Assembly: GCA_015039315.1 (NCBI GenBank)
Contig: WIDE01000004.1
Span: 301,936 to 365,935, forward strand
Direction: 5' to 3'
Length of the DNA: 64,000 nt
DNA from: Clavulina sp. PMI_390
Taxonomy: Eukaryota > Basidiomycota > Agaricomycetes > Cantharellales > Hydnaceae
The notes under the pieces were generated by a model, which was not told where the DNA came from, made no database searches, and saw only the letters and a list, made by a program, of their open reading frames with translations. A program made the translations under genes and the position numbers. This document shows positions 21,516-32,729 of this stretch, piece by piece (the stretch's first letter is position 1; each line of letters starts with the position of its first letter).

Positions 21516-24500
21516 CTAGTGATGGATTCTAGCATCTATATAACGACACGTAGCGGCGATCCGAAATCCACCCAAGTTCTCGATGCAGTGCTAGCAAGAA
21601 TTAAGTGAGATGAGCTCGAGCGGTGATACTCCTGAACGTCGTACCTCGTAATACTCTTGAACGTAACCTTGCATGATAACAATATCTCCCTATTACGGGA
21701 TGGCGAGGGCTCGAGTGATTAGATGCGGAAAATGAAAGATCAGACCATATTCTCACACAACTCACATGGGTCAAGTCCAAAGTCAGTTTTGGTAAATCGC
21801 CAATCGCTGGAGTATCCTTCCGTAAACTCTTCCGACCACGGAACCGCATCCGGCAGGCTGCTCCGAGGCTGAGAGAGGCCACGACATCGCCGAGACCGAC
21901 CTCGTTATCTGTGTGCCAGTTCATCGCCATATCCTAACACCACAGTAAGGCTCATAACGAAACGCAAGGTGAAGAGTTTGGCACAGACCTCCATGTACAT
22001 GACGGACAGCACCTCGTTGAAGCCAGGGTCATAGTGCAGTACCGCTTCCGTAGTGGCTGTCACTAACTCTCTCGCCAGCTGAACGCATCGTGGCCCTGGT
22101 AGTAAAGGTAAGTGGAGATCTCAAGACGGACGATTTGCACCTACCGGTCTCGATCGGGAGCGTATCGTTTTCACTACAATACTACAAAGGACATAGGTGA
22201 GTCAATTGGCGATCTAGTTGAGTTATTTCCGGAACCTTGTACGGAACACCAGCTAAAGGTCATAGTCATGTGAGTATTGATCCAACACTCTTTCTAGATG
22301 AGCTTACAATTGAAACTGAAGTGCCTATTTCGTTGCCCTCTTACTGCTCGAGTCGTTAAGTTCTTGCGACCAACATCAAACGGAATGAGCCTTACCAATG
22401 CTCTGCACGCGGGGGAAGCTTATTTGTATTGGGATTACGGGTCATTTGGCATGACTACTCACTTGCTTCAGGGTACGGCGCTGAAAAAGGTCTCGAACCT
22501 CATCTTGTTGATAGGCAGCGAACACGGCATCCACTCGCTGGTGAAGGGCTCCTCCAATATGATACACATAAGAGCTGGCAGTGCTGTTAGTAAGTAAAGA
22601 TAGTAGGACGGCCTGACCTACTATGGAGCCAGTATATATAGAGTGCAACGAAGGTTTGCAGAGTCGAAGTGCTGAACGGGCCGGCCGTGGAAGTATAGCG
22701 GGGCTTTAGCAAAATGATCTTGAACCGTACTGAGGGGCGGTTTAACAGGACGATGGAGCGCTTCGTGGCTGACCTGAAGACAGGTGCAAGTCAGCGATTA
22801 GCAGGATTGAAGTGACCATTCGCTCAGCACGAACCTGACATTTTGAGCAGTGCCACTTCGACCAGTAGATTCTTGCAGTAATTTTTCCGCAGTTAGAACA
22901 GTGATACCCATTCCAAGCGTCGCGGCTCGTGTCAAGGGCTGCCTCTGGCGACAAAAGAGCATGAATAGCAGCGTGAGGGACAAGCTCAACCTCTCGCCGA
23001 TCATATTCGGCCTCAGATATGGGTAATTCTCGTTTCAGGTCCGCCAAGTATTCTAGCCCAATAAAATAGCCCTGTGACACTCGTTCCAGTTGTATTCCCA
23101 TGGCAGTATGAGGAGAGGGCACATACCTTGTAAAAGGCCCAGCACCAGCTTTTGAGACACCTCCCCTTACTGAAGACCATAGGGCTCGTGGTAGTGCATG
23201 CAGGGCATTCATATACCGTCACATCCGGAGCAATTAGTCGGCGAGTTGACGGGTTGGTGATGGGTGATTGTAAGGAACTTGGAAGTAGGTGATCCCACCA
23301 TGGTAGCTGCTCTGGAAGCCACTGGAATCGGAACATCGACCTAGTGGCTAGAGTGGAGTCAATAGGTTATTCAGTGGGCATTATCCATTATCCAGACCTT
23401 GGCCCACACGACTGAACGACAATTCAGTTTTCCCTTTGATCACACCTTCTTCGGGGTAACACCACGCATGTGTGATGACATACCAACCAAGCACAAAGTA
23501 TCTGCATTCTTCAGGAAAGCGAACGGGAAATGCGGTGTATTTGCTCCCTGATAGCAACACAATTGCCTGCTTATTCTGAAAGGCCCGTTGGAGAGCAGCA
23601 GGAGCCCCGCGTGACAAGTTATGGTCCGCATTCATCCCGATGACTGTGGTCCCATCACGATCCTCTATACCTGAACATCCTCCACTTACGCACGGTTTAG
23701 TTCATTTGGATGGCTCGAGGTTCTGTTATTGCTTACCCATGAGAGATTATCACTCTACCATTAGGAGAGCAATAGTCCCGAGGACCGGGGAACCCGTCAA
23801 GCAGATATCCTCTTACGGAGCCATACTTCGTGTAAACACCACCCTGGTGCAGCTTGAAGTAATCGAGCGTCTCACATAGTTCAGTGCGACCCTGTGTGAA
23901 TGAATATTAGTTTATTCCTGCCGGAGCTAGAGTCTTAGCCTCTTCACGTACAGAGGCCCAAATCGGTGGCAGGAAATCGGAACTGGGGCGAAGGTCTTCG
24001 CCTAAGCTCTTTGGGAAGGGAGTTTTTGACTTCTTCTGTATGGATCTCCCAGTTTGTACAGGTGTTAAGAGCCCATCGTGCTTTAGGTACTCCGCTGGGC
24101 GTGCCTGAGTAGTCATGAAAGACGTAAGATGATTGGGGGCCTGGGTAGGCGTCCACGGAACGGTGGTGAAATAAGGTCGTGGCACAATCGGAACCGGAGG
24201 GCCCAGCTCCAAGCCTAGGCTGTTCTCTTGAGCAAGCCTATGACCATCCTGAAGGTGTCCATGTTCCATTGACGGGCTGGGAGGAGGGGAAGGAACTTGG
24301 GTCCTACTGTATGACACCTTTTGCAACCTTTCGATGACTGATGGCTCTGATATCTCTCTTGGCGCTCCGTCAAAGGGAAAAGGGTTCGGAAGTAAGGCGG
24401 TGGAGTCATCCACTTCAAGTATGCCGTGCTCAGGCGGCGAATCACCCTTGCTTCGACCAGCTGCGACGTCAGCGAGGAGTCTTAACGGGTCATTTCTATG

Positions 24501-26073
24501 TGACGATCGCTGGAATCCTCTCTGGGTGAGGCTTCCCCCCCGACGACTGATAGTGTAGTCGCTATGCAAATCTTCGGCCGATGGCAACTTGCGCGCCTCC
24601 TGCGAGAACAAATTGCCCGTGCTGGCCGGTGGGGACGCGTTGCTCGCGTGTGTTTGGGAATTACTTTTTGCCGAGCTGGCTTTCTTCTTGCGACGGGGAC
24701 GGCGACGGACGGTAGGAGGCGTCTGCTGAGAGGTCTTGCACTCGGGTTTATCAATAGCAGAGGGCCTTGTTGCAGTCGGGGAACTCCGAGCCGGCAATAT
24801 CAGCCGTATTTTCGGTAGCTTCAGCTGGGGTCGGGGCTCAGACCTCAGTTGTTCAGTATCCTTTTGACGCTTTCGCCCTTGTTTCGGTTTCACATCGAGA
24901 CCGACCCCACTAGTAGTATTCGGGGTCGTATTGACTGGCTGGGATACGTCCTCTGATGGGGACTGGATATCAGAATGAAGATGGTGGCTGGACGAGTAGA
25001 CGGGAGCAGGGAGGGGACTAATGAGTGGGGTGATACCTGGAGTGGGCAAAATATCGAGTGTTTCAGACGGCGGGTTAATTGCACGAGTTGTCGTATCAGA
25101 GCCTTCACTTCGAAAAGGGTGCGAAGATGGGGAACTAGGTGTGTGAGGACTGATTAGGGATGCTAGTGCAACGTCAGGAATCCCTCCATCACCTGGATGC
25201 TCCGAGAGGCTGGAGAGGGAGGATGTTGGAGACCACGGGCGGGGGTACATTCTCGTGGAAGCGTTGGAAGCGTTGGAAGTTAGCGGTGGTGGCACAGTAT
25301 CTGGCTCGTGATTCTCGTGTCCGCCAGGAAGGTTAGATAGGGTCGATGGAGAGGAAATGGGCGACGGGTGGGCAGGAAGATCAAGGTGGGTCGGGCCCGG
25401 ATATTCTGGGGCAAGTTCTGCTGGGTCTTCGTCGGGGAGACTGGAAAGTGTGGATGTAGCAGACAAGCATGCCATCAGTCTGTCTTCACATTCAATTTGG
25501 CTTAGAGCTGCCTGGTTAGATACTACTGGAGGGGGGTTTTTTCTCATGGGCTTGGCGTGTAGCTTCTTTGATAAAGAGCGGCTTAATCGCGTTATAGCCC
25601 TCTTGATGCGCGGGGTGGTTTCTGCATAGGAAGAGTCTTCAAGAACCGGAAGGTGAACTAGATGCCATTGGTAAAAAACGAAATCGTTCACAGTCTTCTC
25701 TTGGATGATTGATGACTTGAGAAAGAGATCAAGGGCGTCGGTGTCAGAGGATCGTAGTAGTTGGGGGAGCCACCAGTGGAAGACGTCGCGCAACTGGCCG
25801 TGATGAAGGAAATGTTCCAATGAGTGAATTTCACGAGTCAAGGCAGCTGTCGACTGGGAGTACCTTGTCTACGTCGCCCATTATCCATTCAGCAATTTCC
25901 TTGACGCTTTTTTCGCTCAGTGCTTCTGGCGTATTGACTACGACGGAGGCGCGGTGAGGTCGGCGCTCGTTTCGCTGTTGACGACGTTTATCGCGCAACG
26001 CGTAAAAATAGTCCTGCGACCACCGAAGTGCGCCGGTGTTCGCCCATTCCGGCGGGTGAACCGACTTTGGCAT
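21516..26073 (-). CDS. Large AlkB-like 2-oxoglutarate/Fe(II) dioxygenase
   Basis: Catalytic core at the C-terminus: FNEVLSVMYMEG, then the iron motif MNWHTDNEVG (HxD), VASLSLG, MQGYVQEYYEHC (distal His) and FRIAATCRYI, an R-x5-R pattern that AlkB enzymes use to bind 2-oxoglutarate; stop at 21516-21518. The last exon is joined after a 73 nt intron. Upstream is a C-x2-C...C-x2-C zinc finger (YHCSNCGK...WHCSKC) near 22835-22905, and before that about 640 residues of Ser/Pro-rich disordered sequence with basic patches (RRRPRRKKK). The start is put at 26073 (MPKSVHPPEWAN), joined to ALTREIHSLEHFL by an intron with a GTCAAG donor that I inferred; the alternative is a start near 25841. Substrate (DNA, RNA or protein) is unknown. 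Confidence 0.75.
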
Positions 26074-26437
26074 CCTTGATTTCAGTGCTCGAATGCAAAG
26101 AGACGCGTCGACATGGGCAAGGGATAATGTAGTCGGAACGTCCCCTGCTGATGTAAGAGAAGTTGGGGACCCTGATTTGCTGAACGCCACCAAGTAGAGA
26201 CTCGGCAATAGAAATAAAGTTACACTGGGTATCACCAAGAAGACTTCATCTAAATGCCAGACAACCCAACTGGGCCAGATTCTACATTAGTACCCTAAAC
26301 TATCTCAACTTCTGTCCTGACATCACTGGATGGCGAGTGAGAACGTGAGATGTGGACATTAAAAGGTGCAGGCGGTGCTGCAATAAATCTATGGCTAGCT
26401 GTGAGTGCAAGGACAACCAGAGCGGATCCTGAACTTC

Positions 26438-28143
26438 TCACATTGATCCATCCCATGCGCCAAGCGCCGTATAGGTGCTCACGAGCATCCACAGCAAGAC
26501 AACAGATAGCGAAAACAATGTGCCGATAACCCGGAAAACGGGGGAGTCAAGAGCTCTTGCAAGGCTAGTGGTCGATGATGACAACACTCCGATAGGGAAA
26601 GTAAAAGCCTAGTGTACGTGATAAGTGTACCCTTCCACGGCAAGAGGCCGAATTCAGAACCGAGGTCAAAATGACTCACCCACCACCCCATATTGAAAGG
26701 GATCTTATGGTCGCGAATGGTGTCAAAAACAGTGAAGACTGCATTACACAGCCAGAATAGTCCTACGCCCCACATGACGAGCGCCACACTACCTCGGAGA
26801 GATCGGTCCTGGAATAAGGGCCAAGCACGATTTGCCTGAAAGCTCACACGATACTAGCAGCATATACAGCGCTCCCCATTACCTCGATCTCGGCCGCGGA
26901 ATACATGTCTCCGGGGATCAGGTTGCCGGGTGTTCGGCTCAACTGCCGTACTACTTTTGCCATTTGGAGAAGACCGAACGCTCCTTGTCCGCATGGTCCA
27001 ATAGGGACAAAGACGCTGATGAGAATCTCGCGAGGTGGAAGCTAGAGTGGGGATTGTAGTGAAAAAGGCCATTCCGCACGAGAACTTTTGGTGAAGTAGG
27101 TACTCACTTTGTATATTGACAAGCGTGCATAGTATAGCGGCATGAGGAAAAAGCAAAACGGCACTCCAACTCCCCACATAATGTAGCTGGAATACAACAC
27201 ATCATTAGTTCCGGTTGCCGTCAATTAGAGAGTGATCCAATACCTGACGACCAGTGTGATCCGAGCCAGTTCAGGAGGCAGCACTTCTGCTACTGCCCCT
27301 CCAGTGCCACTGCACACGACGTTGCCAATAATAGGGAAAAACCAAACCCCTGATATTTGGTCAAAGGAAGCTTTGTGCCGAGTATGTCTGAGAGAAGAGT
27401 GTGAGGCCAAGAAGTTATCAAATCATGGCAGTAAATTGGCTCACACAATGTATGGTATAATGATTCCAGTAGCCAGACACAGCACTGCAGCAATCCACCA
27501 TAAGACCCATGCTAAGATAGCATACCTGAGCTTTCCCAACTCAGAAAGGCTTCGTTGTTTGATCAAGGTTTGATCAGAACTTACCTTGGTCCATATGCGG
27601 GAACGCAGGTGTACACGATCATCGAGACAATTGTGCAGAGTCCCATAGGCAAAGTTCCAACGTAGAGCGACTGCGAAGGATGGTATAGCATGGCGCGCCA
27701 TAAGCTTGGCCAGAGGATGTACCGGAGACTAGGTGGGCAGAGACCATCAGGCAGGTCTTGCATCGAGGATCGGGGTATGGCCGCTCACATAGTCATGACC
27801 AGAAAAATCACGAATAGCACGGTGTTTAGGACGAAGATCGCGTTAGCAATAGCATCGAGGTGTTTGAACTTGTACGGCAAATTCTTGAGCACAACAGAGG
27901 ATATGCCGGTGCCCATGCTATATTCGCGGCAGACAGTCAGTCTTCTTCGTATCATAATAGCTCATATGCAACCTGAGGCACAAACTTCACGCTGAACCAG
28001 GCTGGGGCAAAGTTCATGATTCGGCTGCGGAGTCCAACGATCCTCGCCAATTCCACCTCATCCGGGGCCATAGCTGGCGCCTTGCCCACATTCCGAGGAT
28101 AGTCTTCGGGCTGAGGAGGAGGGACGAGATGAGTAAGACTCAT
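26438..28143 (-). CDS. SSU1-like sulfite efflux / TDT-family transporter
   Basis: Multi-span plasma-membrane exporter of the tellurite-resistance/dicarboxylate transporter (TDT) family; SSU1 exports sulfite, while sister families carry malate. The start is MSLTHLVPPP at 28143. A GTTTGT donor joins FAPAWFSVN to MGTGISSVVLKNLPY, giving the family signature WFxxxMGTG. About ten hydrophobic spans follow over many short exons, including LPMGLCTIVSMIVYTC, WVLWWIAAVLCLATGIIIPY, GVWFFPIIGNVVCSGTGGAV, YIMWGVGVPFCFFLMPLYY, ALVMWGVGLFWLCNAVFTV and MGWWAFTFPIGVL. The last four signatures fit the SSU1 branch best. The C-terminus is WDGSM with TGA at 26438-26440. Its substrate is inferred from family only. 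Confidence 0.85.
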
Positions 28144-31138
28144 CGCAAGAGAGACGTTTCGAGTCTGTGGCTGGAAAGAAAAGCGATTCTCGGAACAAAG
28201 TAGCGACGTAGAGGTTATGCATATGTGATGGATTGGCCTTATAGACGCTACCTAGCTCCGCGCTTTTCCGTTGGAAAGGGCCTGTACATGAATAGTTGCC
28301 GCTGGATGGATCTGGATATCATCTTGCGGCGGGAGGCGCGTCGGGAGCGGATGGACCATTACGTAAAAGGCGTGTGACTTCGCACGCCGTCACTCTCTTC
28401 TGACTACTTCAGCAGGAGTGCGGGCCAGAAACCTGGTCCTCAAATACCTACGGCGTGGGCTATTGATACCCTGAGCGATGTTGATAAGTCTATATGTGAA
28501 TCTGTGATAATCTTCGGTCCTTTCATGGCTGGGTCTGCACGACAAGATCCGCCATCCCAGCAACCTACACTCTGGTCCATGTTCAATCGTTGCTACGTTC
28601 TCCGTGAAGTTTGCGAGGACTTGGCGATGATATAATTTATGGGAGATACCGTGCTGGGCCACCAAATAGCTTCTTTTCTGGTTGAGAGACCTCAAGAAGG
28701 ACCCGGCTTATGGAGGCCTGAGACGTTGACCTTCACGCTGCTTAGAAGCTCTCTTGGTCAATAAACACGAATGACCAAAGACGGCCGATGATATACAATT
28801 TCTAGTGGACGACATGAAATCAGGTCCGATTACTCTCTTAAGGGTCTTGTGGGGAGAGGGGCTTCGTTGTGTGTTCCCCCATGTCCTTGCTGATCCACCC
28901 CTTCTGATAGTTCGACCTTCATATTCGGCTAGGGAGGTACTGAAATATAAGAAATTTCAGCGAGCCCTCCACTTTTGTGTAATACGACTACGTGAAAGAA
29001 CCACTTGACAAGCTGACTGATTGGGTCAGCCCAACCCTCGCTACTCCTGTGCAGCTCACGCACATCCGGGGTACGGGGGAGGAATGTGTTAACATGTCGA
29101 AGGCTGTTCTTCTCATCTATCGATACCTCCCATGCACCTACATGCACTAGGCAGGCTATCCATTAGGTGAAATTGGCACCAGAATGCGGGGTCAATCTTG
29201 GCCGAATACGGCTTTAAGGCCCGCATCCGTGAACGACGATAAAGAACTTTAGAAGGTGGTAGCCTACGCATCAAGCCCGATCGTTTTGCTAAAATCTGTC
29301 GCTGTAGGTGATCCCTGACATAGAGTGAACTGCGCTTCTCAAAAACTACTATGGAAGGCAGTATCCCCGCTGAGGAAAAGAAGAGGACGAAGGGCGGCGA
29401 GAATCGAGGATACGCAGCGGTCAGTCAACGGCGGCGTCGTTGATTCGGCTTCTTTCTCGGCCAAATTCAGTGTTTTCATCACAACGCCCGATGAGCAACT
29501 TTCAGCCTCTGCTGCGGAAACTGAGCTGATAATCCACTTCATGGCTGCTTTTTGGTGGCTCGTGATTTGTTATCCAGCGACCAAACTCTCGCAACAGCCT
29601 GCGCTTTTGTTGCATTGGTTGCTATAGATGCAGTCATCGAGCAAGCTGATGTGCGCCATTCTACACCGCCCTTGCACGGCCAAATCGTGGGGCAATGAGC
29701 TCGAGACTCTTCGTCGATATCCGGTACTTGGCCTAATGAGTCGCCAGGCACCGGAGAGAACAAACTGATGGCTGCGATCGTCCAGCGGCCTCATAATCCT
29801 TGGCCTATCCGTTTGGAGTAATCATTGCCTTGAGTGGTGTGCACCATACAGGTATTGGCGTTGCCCTCCGTTTCATGCATCTTGCTTTGGGCGCTCAGAC
29901 GAGCATGACTGACGGATCAGTGCCATAGTACTGGGATCTGGTTTACGAAACGGACGCCGCTCTATCTAACACGTTCTCCTCCGTTTGGCCGAAAGCTGTT
30001 CCTCGGTGGGCCAGCAGCTCGGCTCCTCTTGCAACGATCTTGATTTCGGACAAAGTGCCGCAAACCCGAATCACTGCCGCACCAGCCAACAGCCCTGCGC
30101 TATGGAACTACTGTCACCCTCCCAGTCGTTGGTGTCGTCGACGGAAGATGCGTATTTTGCGTTTTGCATGGTCCCTTCACTGCGAAGCGATGAGCTGATC
30201 TAGAATATATGTATGAGCACTATGAGTGAGGCGTATATGAAGGGCTGATTCGTGAGTCATTCCTTTATTACGAAGAACATGAGTGGTAAACAAAGATCCG
30301 GTGCATCAGCTTCCAAGGGCACAGAGCAGAATTTATCATCATTTCTGTTTTGTGCACCGCAGCACCGGGGTTCCTCCGCGACAGGTGGCCGAACAAATGT
30401 GATGCAACATCGGGATGGCGTTGCTAGTGTGGCATTTGGTGTTGGTAGTCGAACTGCTGCGGAGAGGCTTGTTGCTGACATGATGAAGTATGATCAACCA
30501 CCAATTGAAGGATGGAGAACCAAAATGTTGCAATTTGGGGGCAACCGAGCGCTCCCCGCCCGCCCCCCTCGACACCGCAGCCGAGAAGTCTTCGATGTGC
30601 AAATAGGATGCTCTCCTATAATTAGTGAAACGTATTTTAAACTTTGTGATATACAGAGCCTCGGGACTGTTGATCATGATGCTATTTGGTCGTATTTACA
30701 GATGCTCAAAATGGCAGCCCATACTTTGAGCGCGCCTGACGACGACATTCGCCTCTCCCGTTCACAAACGAGCTGGTAACGAATATAAGAAATTCTACGG
30801 ACTGCTGATCCGAGGGTGTATTCGATGAGGGAGCTGGTGCCTTTAAGAGAGCTCTATGTGTGTGTTCGGTAGTTCTCGGATGACCAGAGAGAGATGAAGT
30901 GTTGCCATCAACTGTTTCCACGCGGCGTCTCCTTGAGTCCCATCTCCCTCTATCATTCCTCTTCCTCCCTCCACTCCCTTTTCTCCCTCCCTCCCTCCCC
31001 TTCCTCTCTCTCTCTCCTCTCTTCGCCCAGGCGCAGCGCGCCTCTTCATTCCGTTCTTTCTCTCTCTTTCGGTCTTGACGGCTTTTTCCCTACATTCGCG
31101 ACATCTCCTGCAGGATCAGGCTACTATTACTTCTTTCG
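28144..31138. other. 3 kb region without a convincing gene
   Basis: The left part is the SSU1-like promoter. Open frames exist (minus 28390-28695; plus 30252-30779, 175 codons) but neither shows a domain, a splice pattern with matching continuation, or codon regularity I trust. No repeat, tRNA or transposon end was recognised. The right 200 bp is the promoter of the next gene. Confidence 0.4.
30943..31029 (+). promoter_or_regulatory. Pyrimidine-rich (CT) tract upstream of surface-protein gene
   Basis: A nearly pure C/T stretch on the plus strand, ending in CTCTCTCTCT-type repeats, about 110 bp before the ATG at 31139. CT-rich blocks just before transcription starts are common in strongly expressed fungal genes. 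Promoter role inferred. Confidence 0.5.
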
Positions 31139-32226
31139 ATGGCACCAAACTCGTTCAACTTCTTGTCCTCATTCCCTCTATTCCTCCTCCTCTCTTGTGC
31201 GCTGAGTGGTATCCTCGTTCAACCTGTGCTTGGTGGGAATGCTCTGCTTGCCCAAGTTCTCGCCGACACTGGCGCACAAACCATAACAACCACAACCCAC
31301 ACGACAGACGGGTGCGTCCTTGAGAGCTTACTGTCCAAGCCGATCGAGAATATTGACCAGTCCGATGCTTTCTTATGTGTTTGATGATAACGATGATCAT
31401 GGTGTTGGCGGCCACCTCACCCCCCCTTCTACTATTCGACCCAATACATAAATCTCCCATGATACAGGAATGGCAACCCAATTCTCCAAGTGTGCAACAT
31501 TACCTTCACCCCTACTAGCGACGGTACAGATGTCGTCATGGTGGAAACATGTGTTGATTCTGCGGATACGACTACCACCACCAGCACCGGCGGGGGTGGC
31601 GGATCCAGCACGACCACTACTGATACCGCCGGTGGCACAAGCACTTCTGGAACCGTATCCGCTACATCTACATCCGCTTCTCCTACCGCAACCGTTGGAG
31701 GCGCAATCAACTTGGTTCGTCTTGTTCCGCTGCATTATTCATCAAGATGAAAGGAACTGACATTTCATCACTCAACTTTTTTTCTTATCCAGGGAACTAG
31801 CTCTGTTCTCAACACCTTCTCTACCACCGCCACTCAAACTAGTACGGGAACTGCCGCAACAACCACAGCATCGACGACTGGCACAGGAACGGACACGTCG
31901 ACCAGCACGACAGCAAGCGCGAGCATCGTAGCTGCTGCAGCAGTCAACACGTCACTTCCCGGAAAGTCGCTCCAGGTGCTTCCCATCGGCTTGGGGATCT
32001 TCGCTGGCCTGTCTGTCCTTGTACGCATACCCGCGGTTTCCCCTTAGCCAACACTTGCCATTATGCTGACCAACTGCTTTTTCTCCCCCAGGCGATGATC
32101 ATCGTCGGTGTGGTGACATATGAGCGCACAAAGTACCGTAAAGCCTTCCGTGCTCGTAAATTGGCGGAAGCAGGCTCGGGCATGGGCTATGGCGGTATGG
32201 CGGAGGCAGCCCCCAACCGGGTGTAA
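31139..32226 (+). CDS. Secreted Ser/Thr-rich single-pass membrane protein
   Basis: Exons 31139-31311, 31468-31714, 31793-32020 and 32092-32226 give 260 residues. The N-terminus (MAPNSFNFLSSFPLFLLLSC...) is a signal peptide. A small ectodomain follows with two Cys (LQVCNITFTP, VMVETCVDS) and an N-glycosylation site, then about 110 residues very rich in Thr, Ser and Gly, likely O-mannosylated. One membrane span (VLPIGLGIFAGLSVL-AMIIVGVV) sits near the C-terminus, and a short basic cytoplasmic tail (YERTKYRKAFRARKL) follows. This layout resembles wall-stress sensors of the Mid2/Wsc kind, but no WSC Cys pattern is present, so function is open. Confidence 0.82.
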
Positions 32227-32729
32227 CTCGCCACAAAGTCAGCGTTTCGTGAACAGAGTCGGGAGGGACGTCCAGTCTCTCTCCGGTTTTTGGTGCTCTA
32301 TCTCATATTCAGTATATTTCCTGTCTATATGAAATGTACAATATTCGTGTTTTCTGCGTTTCTGGGCGAAAATGGACTAGAGGTTCCGTTTATATTCATC
32401 GCAGGTTGTCATCACGTCGTGATCAGCCGCGACCAGTGTGATAGAAAAATGAGGATTTGTATTCGATGACGATGGCGCAAATTATACTTGTGTCTTGATC
32501 TTGTAATGCATCAATGATAGCAAAGCAGGTGAAGATAGAAAAGCAAGGGATTGAGAGGGTTTTTGAGACAAGGAACTGGACCCAAACGGAAAGTAGATAG
32601 GAGAAAACATATGAGACGACAGCACAATAGACAGAATTAGAACACAAAGCGAATGAATCCTCACTGTAAAATGACGCCTAAGCAACTTGGCGGTAGCAAC
32701 AATTATAGGGAATGGTGCCTTACATTTAA
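32227..32729. other. Convergent 3' regions
   Basis: About 500 bp of AT-richer sequence between two converging genes. No gene seen; it should hold both polyadenylation regions. Confidence 0.5.
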
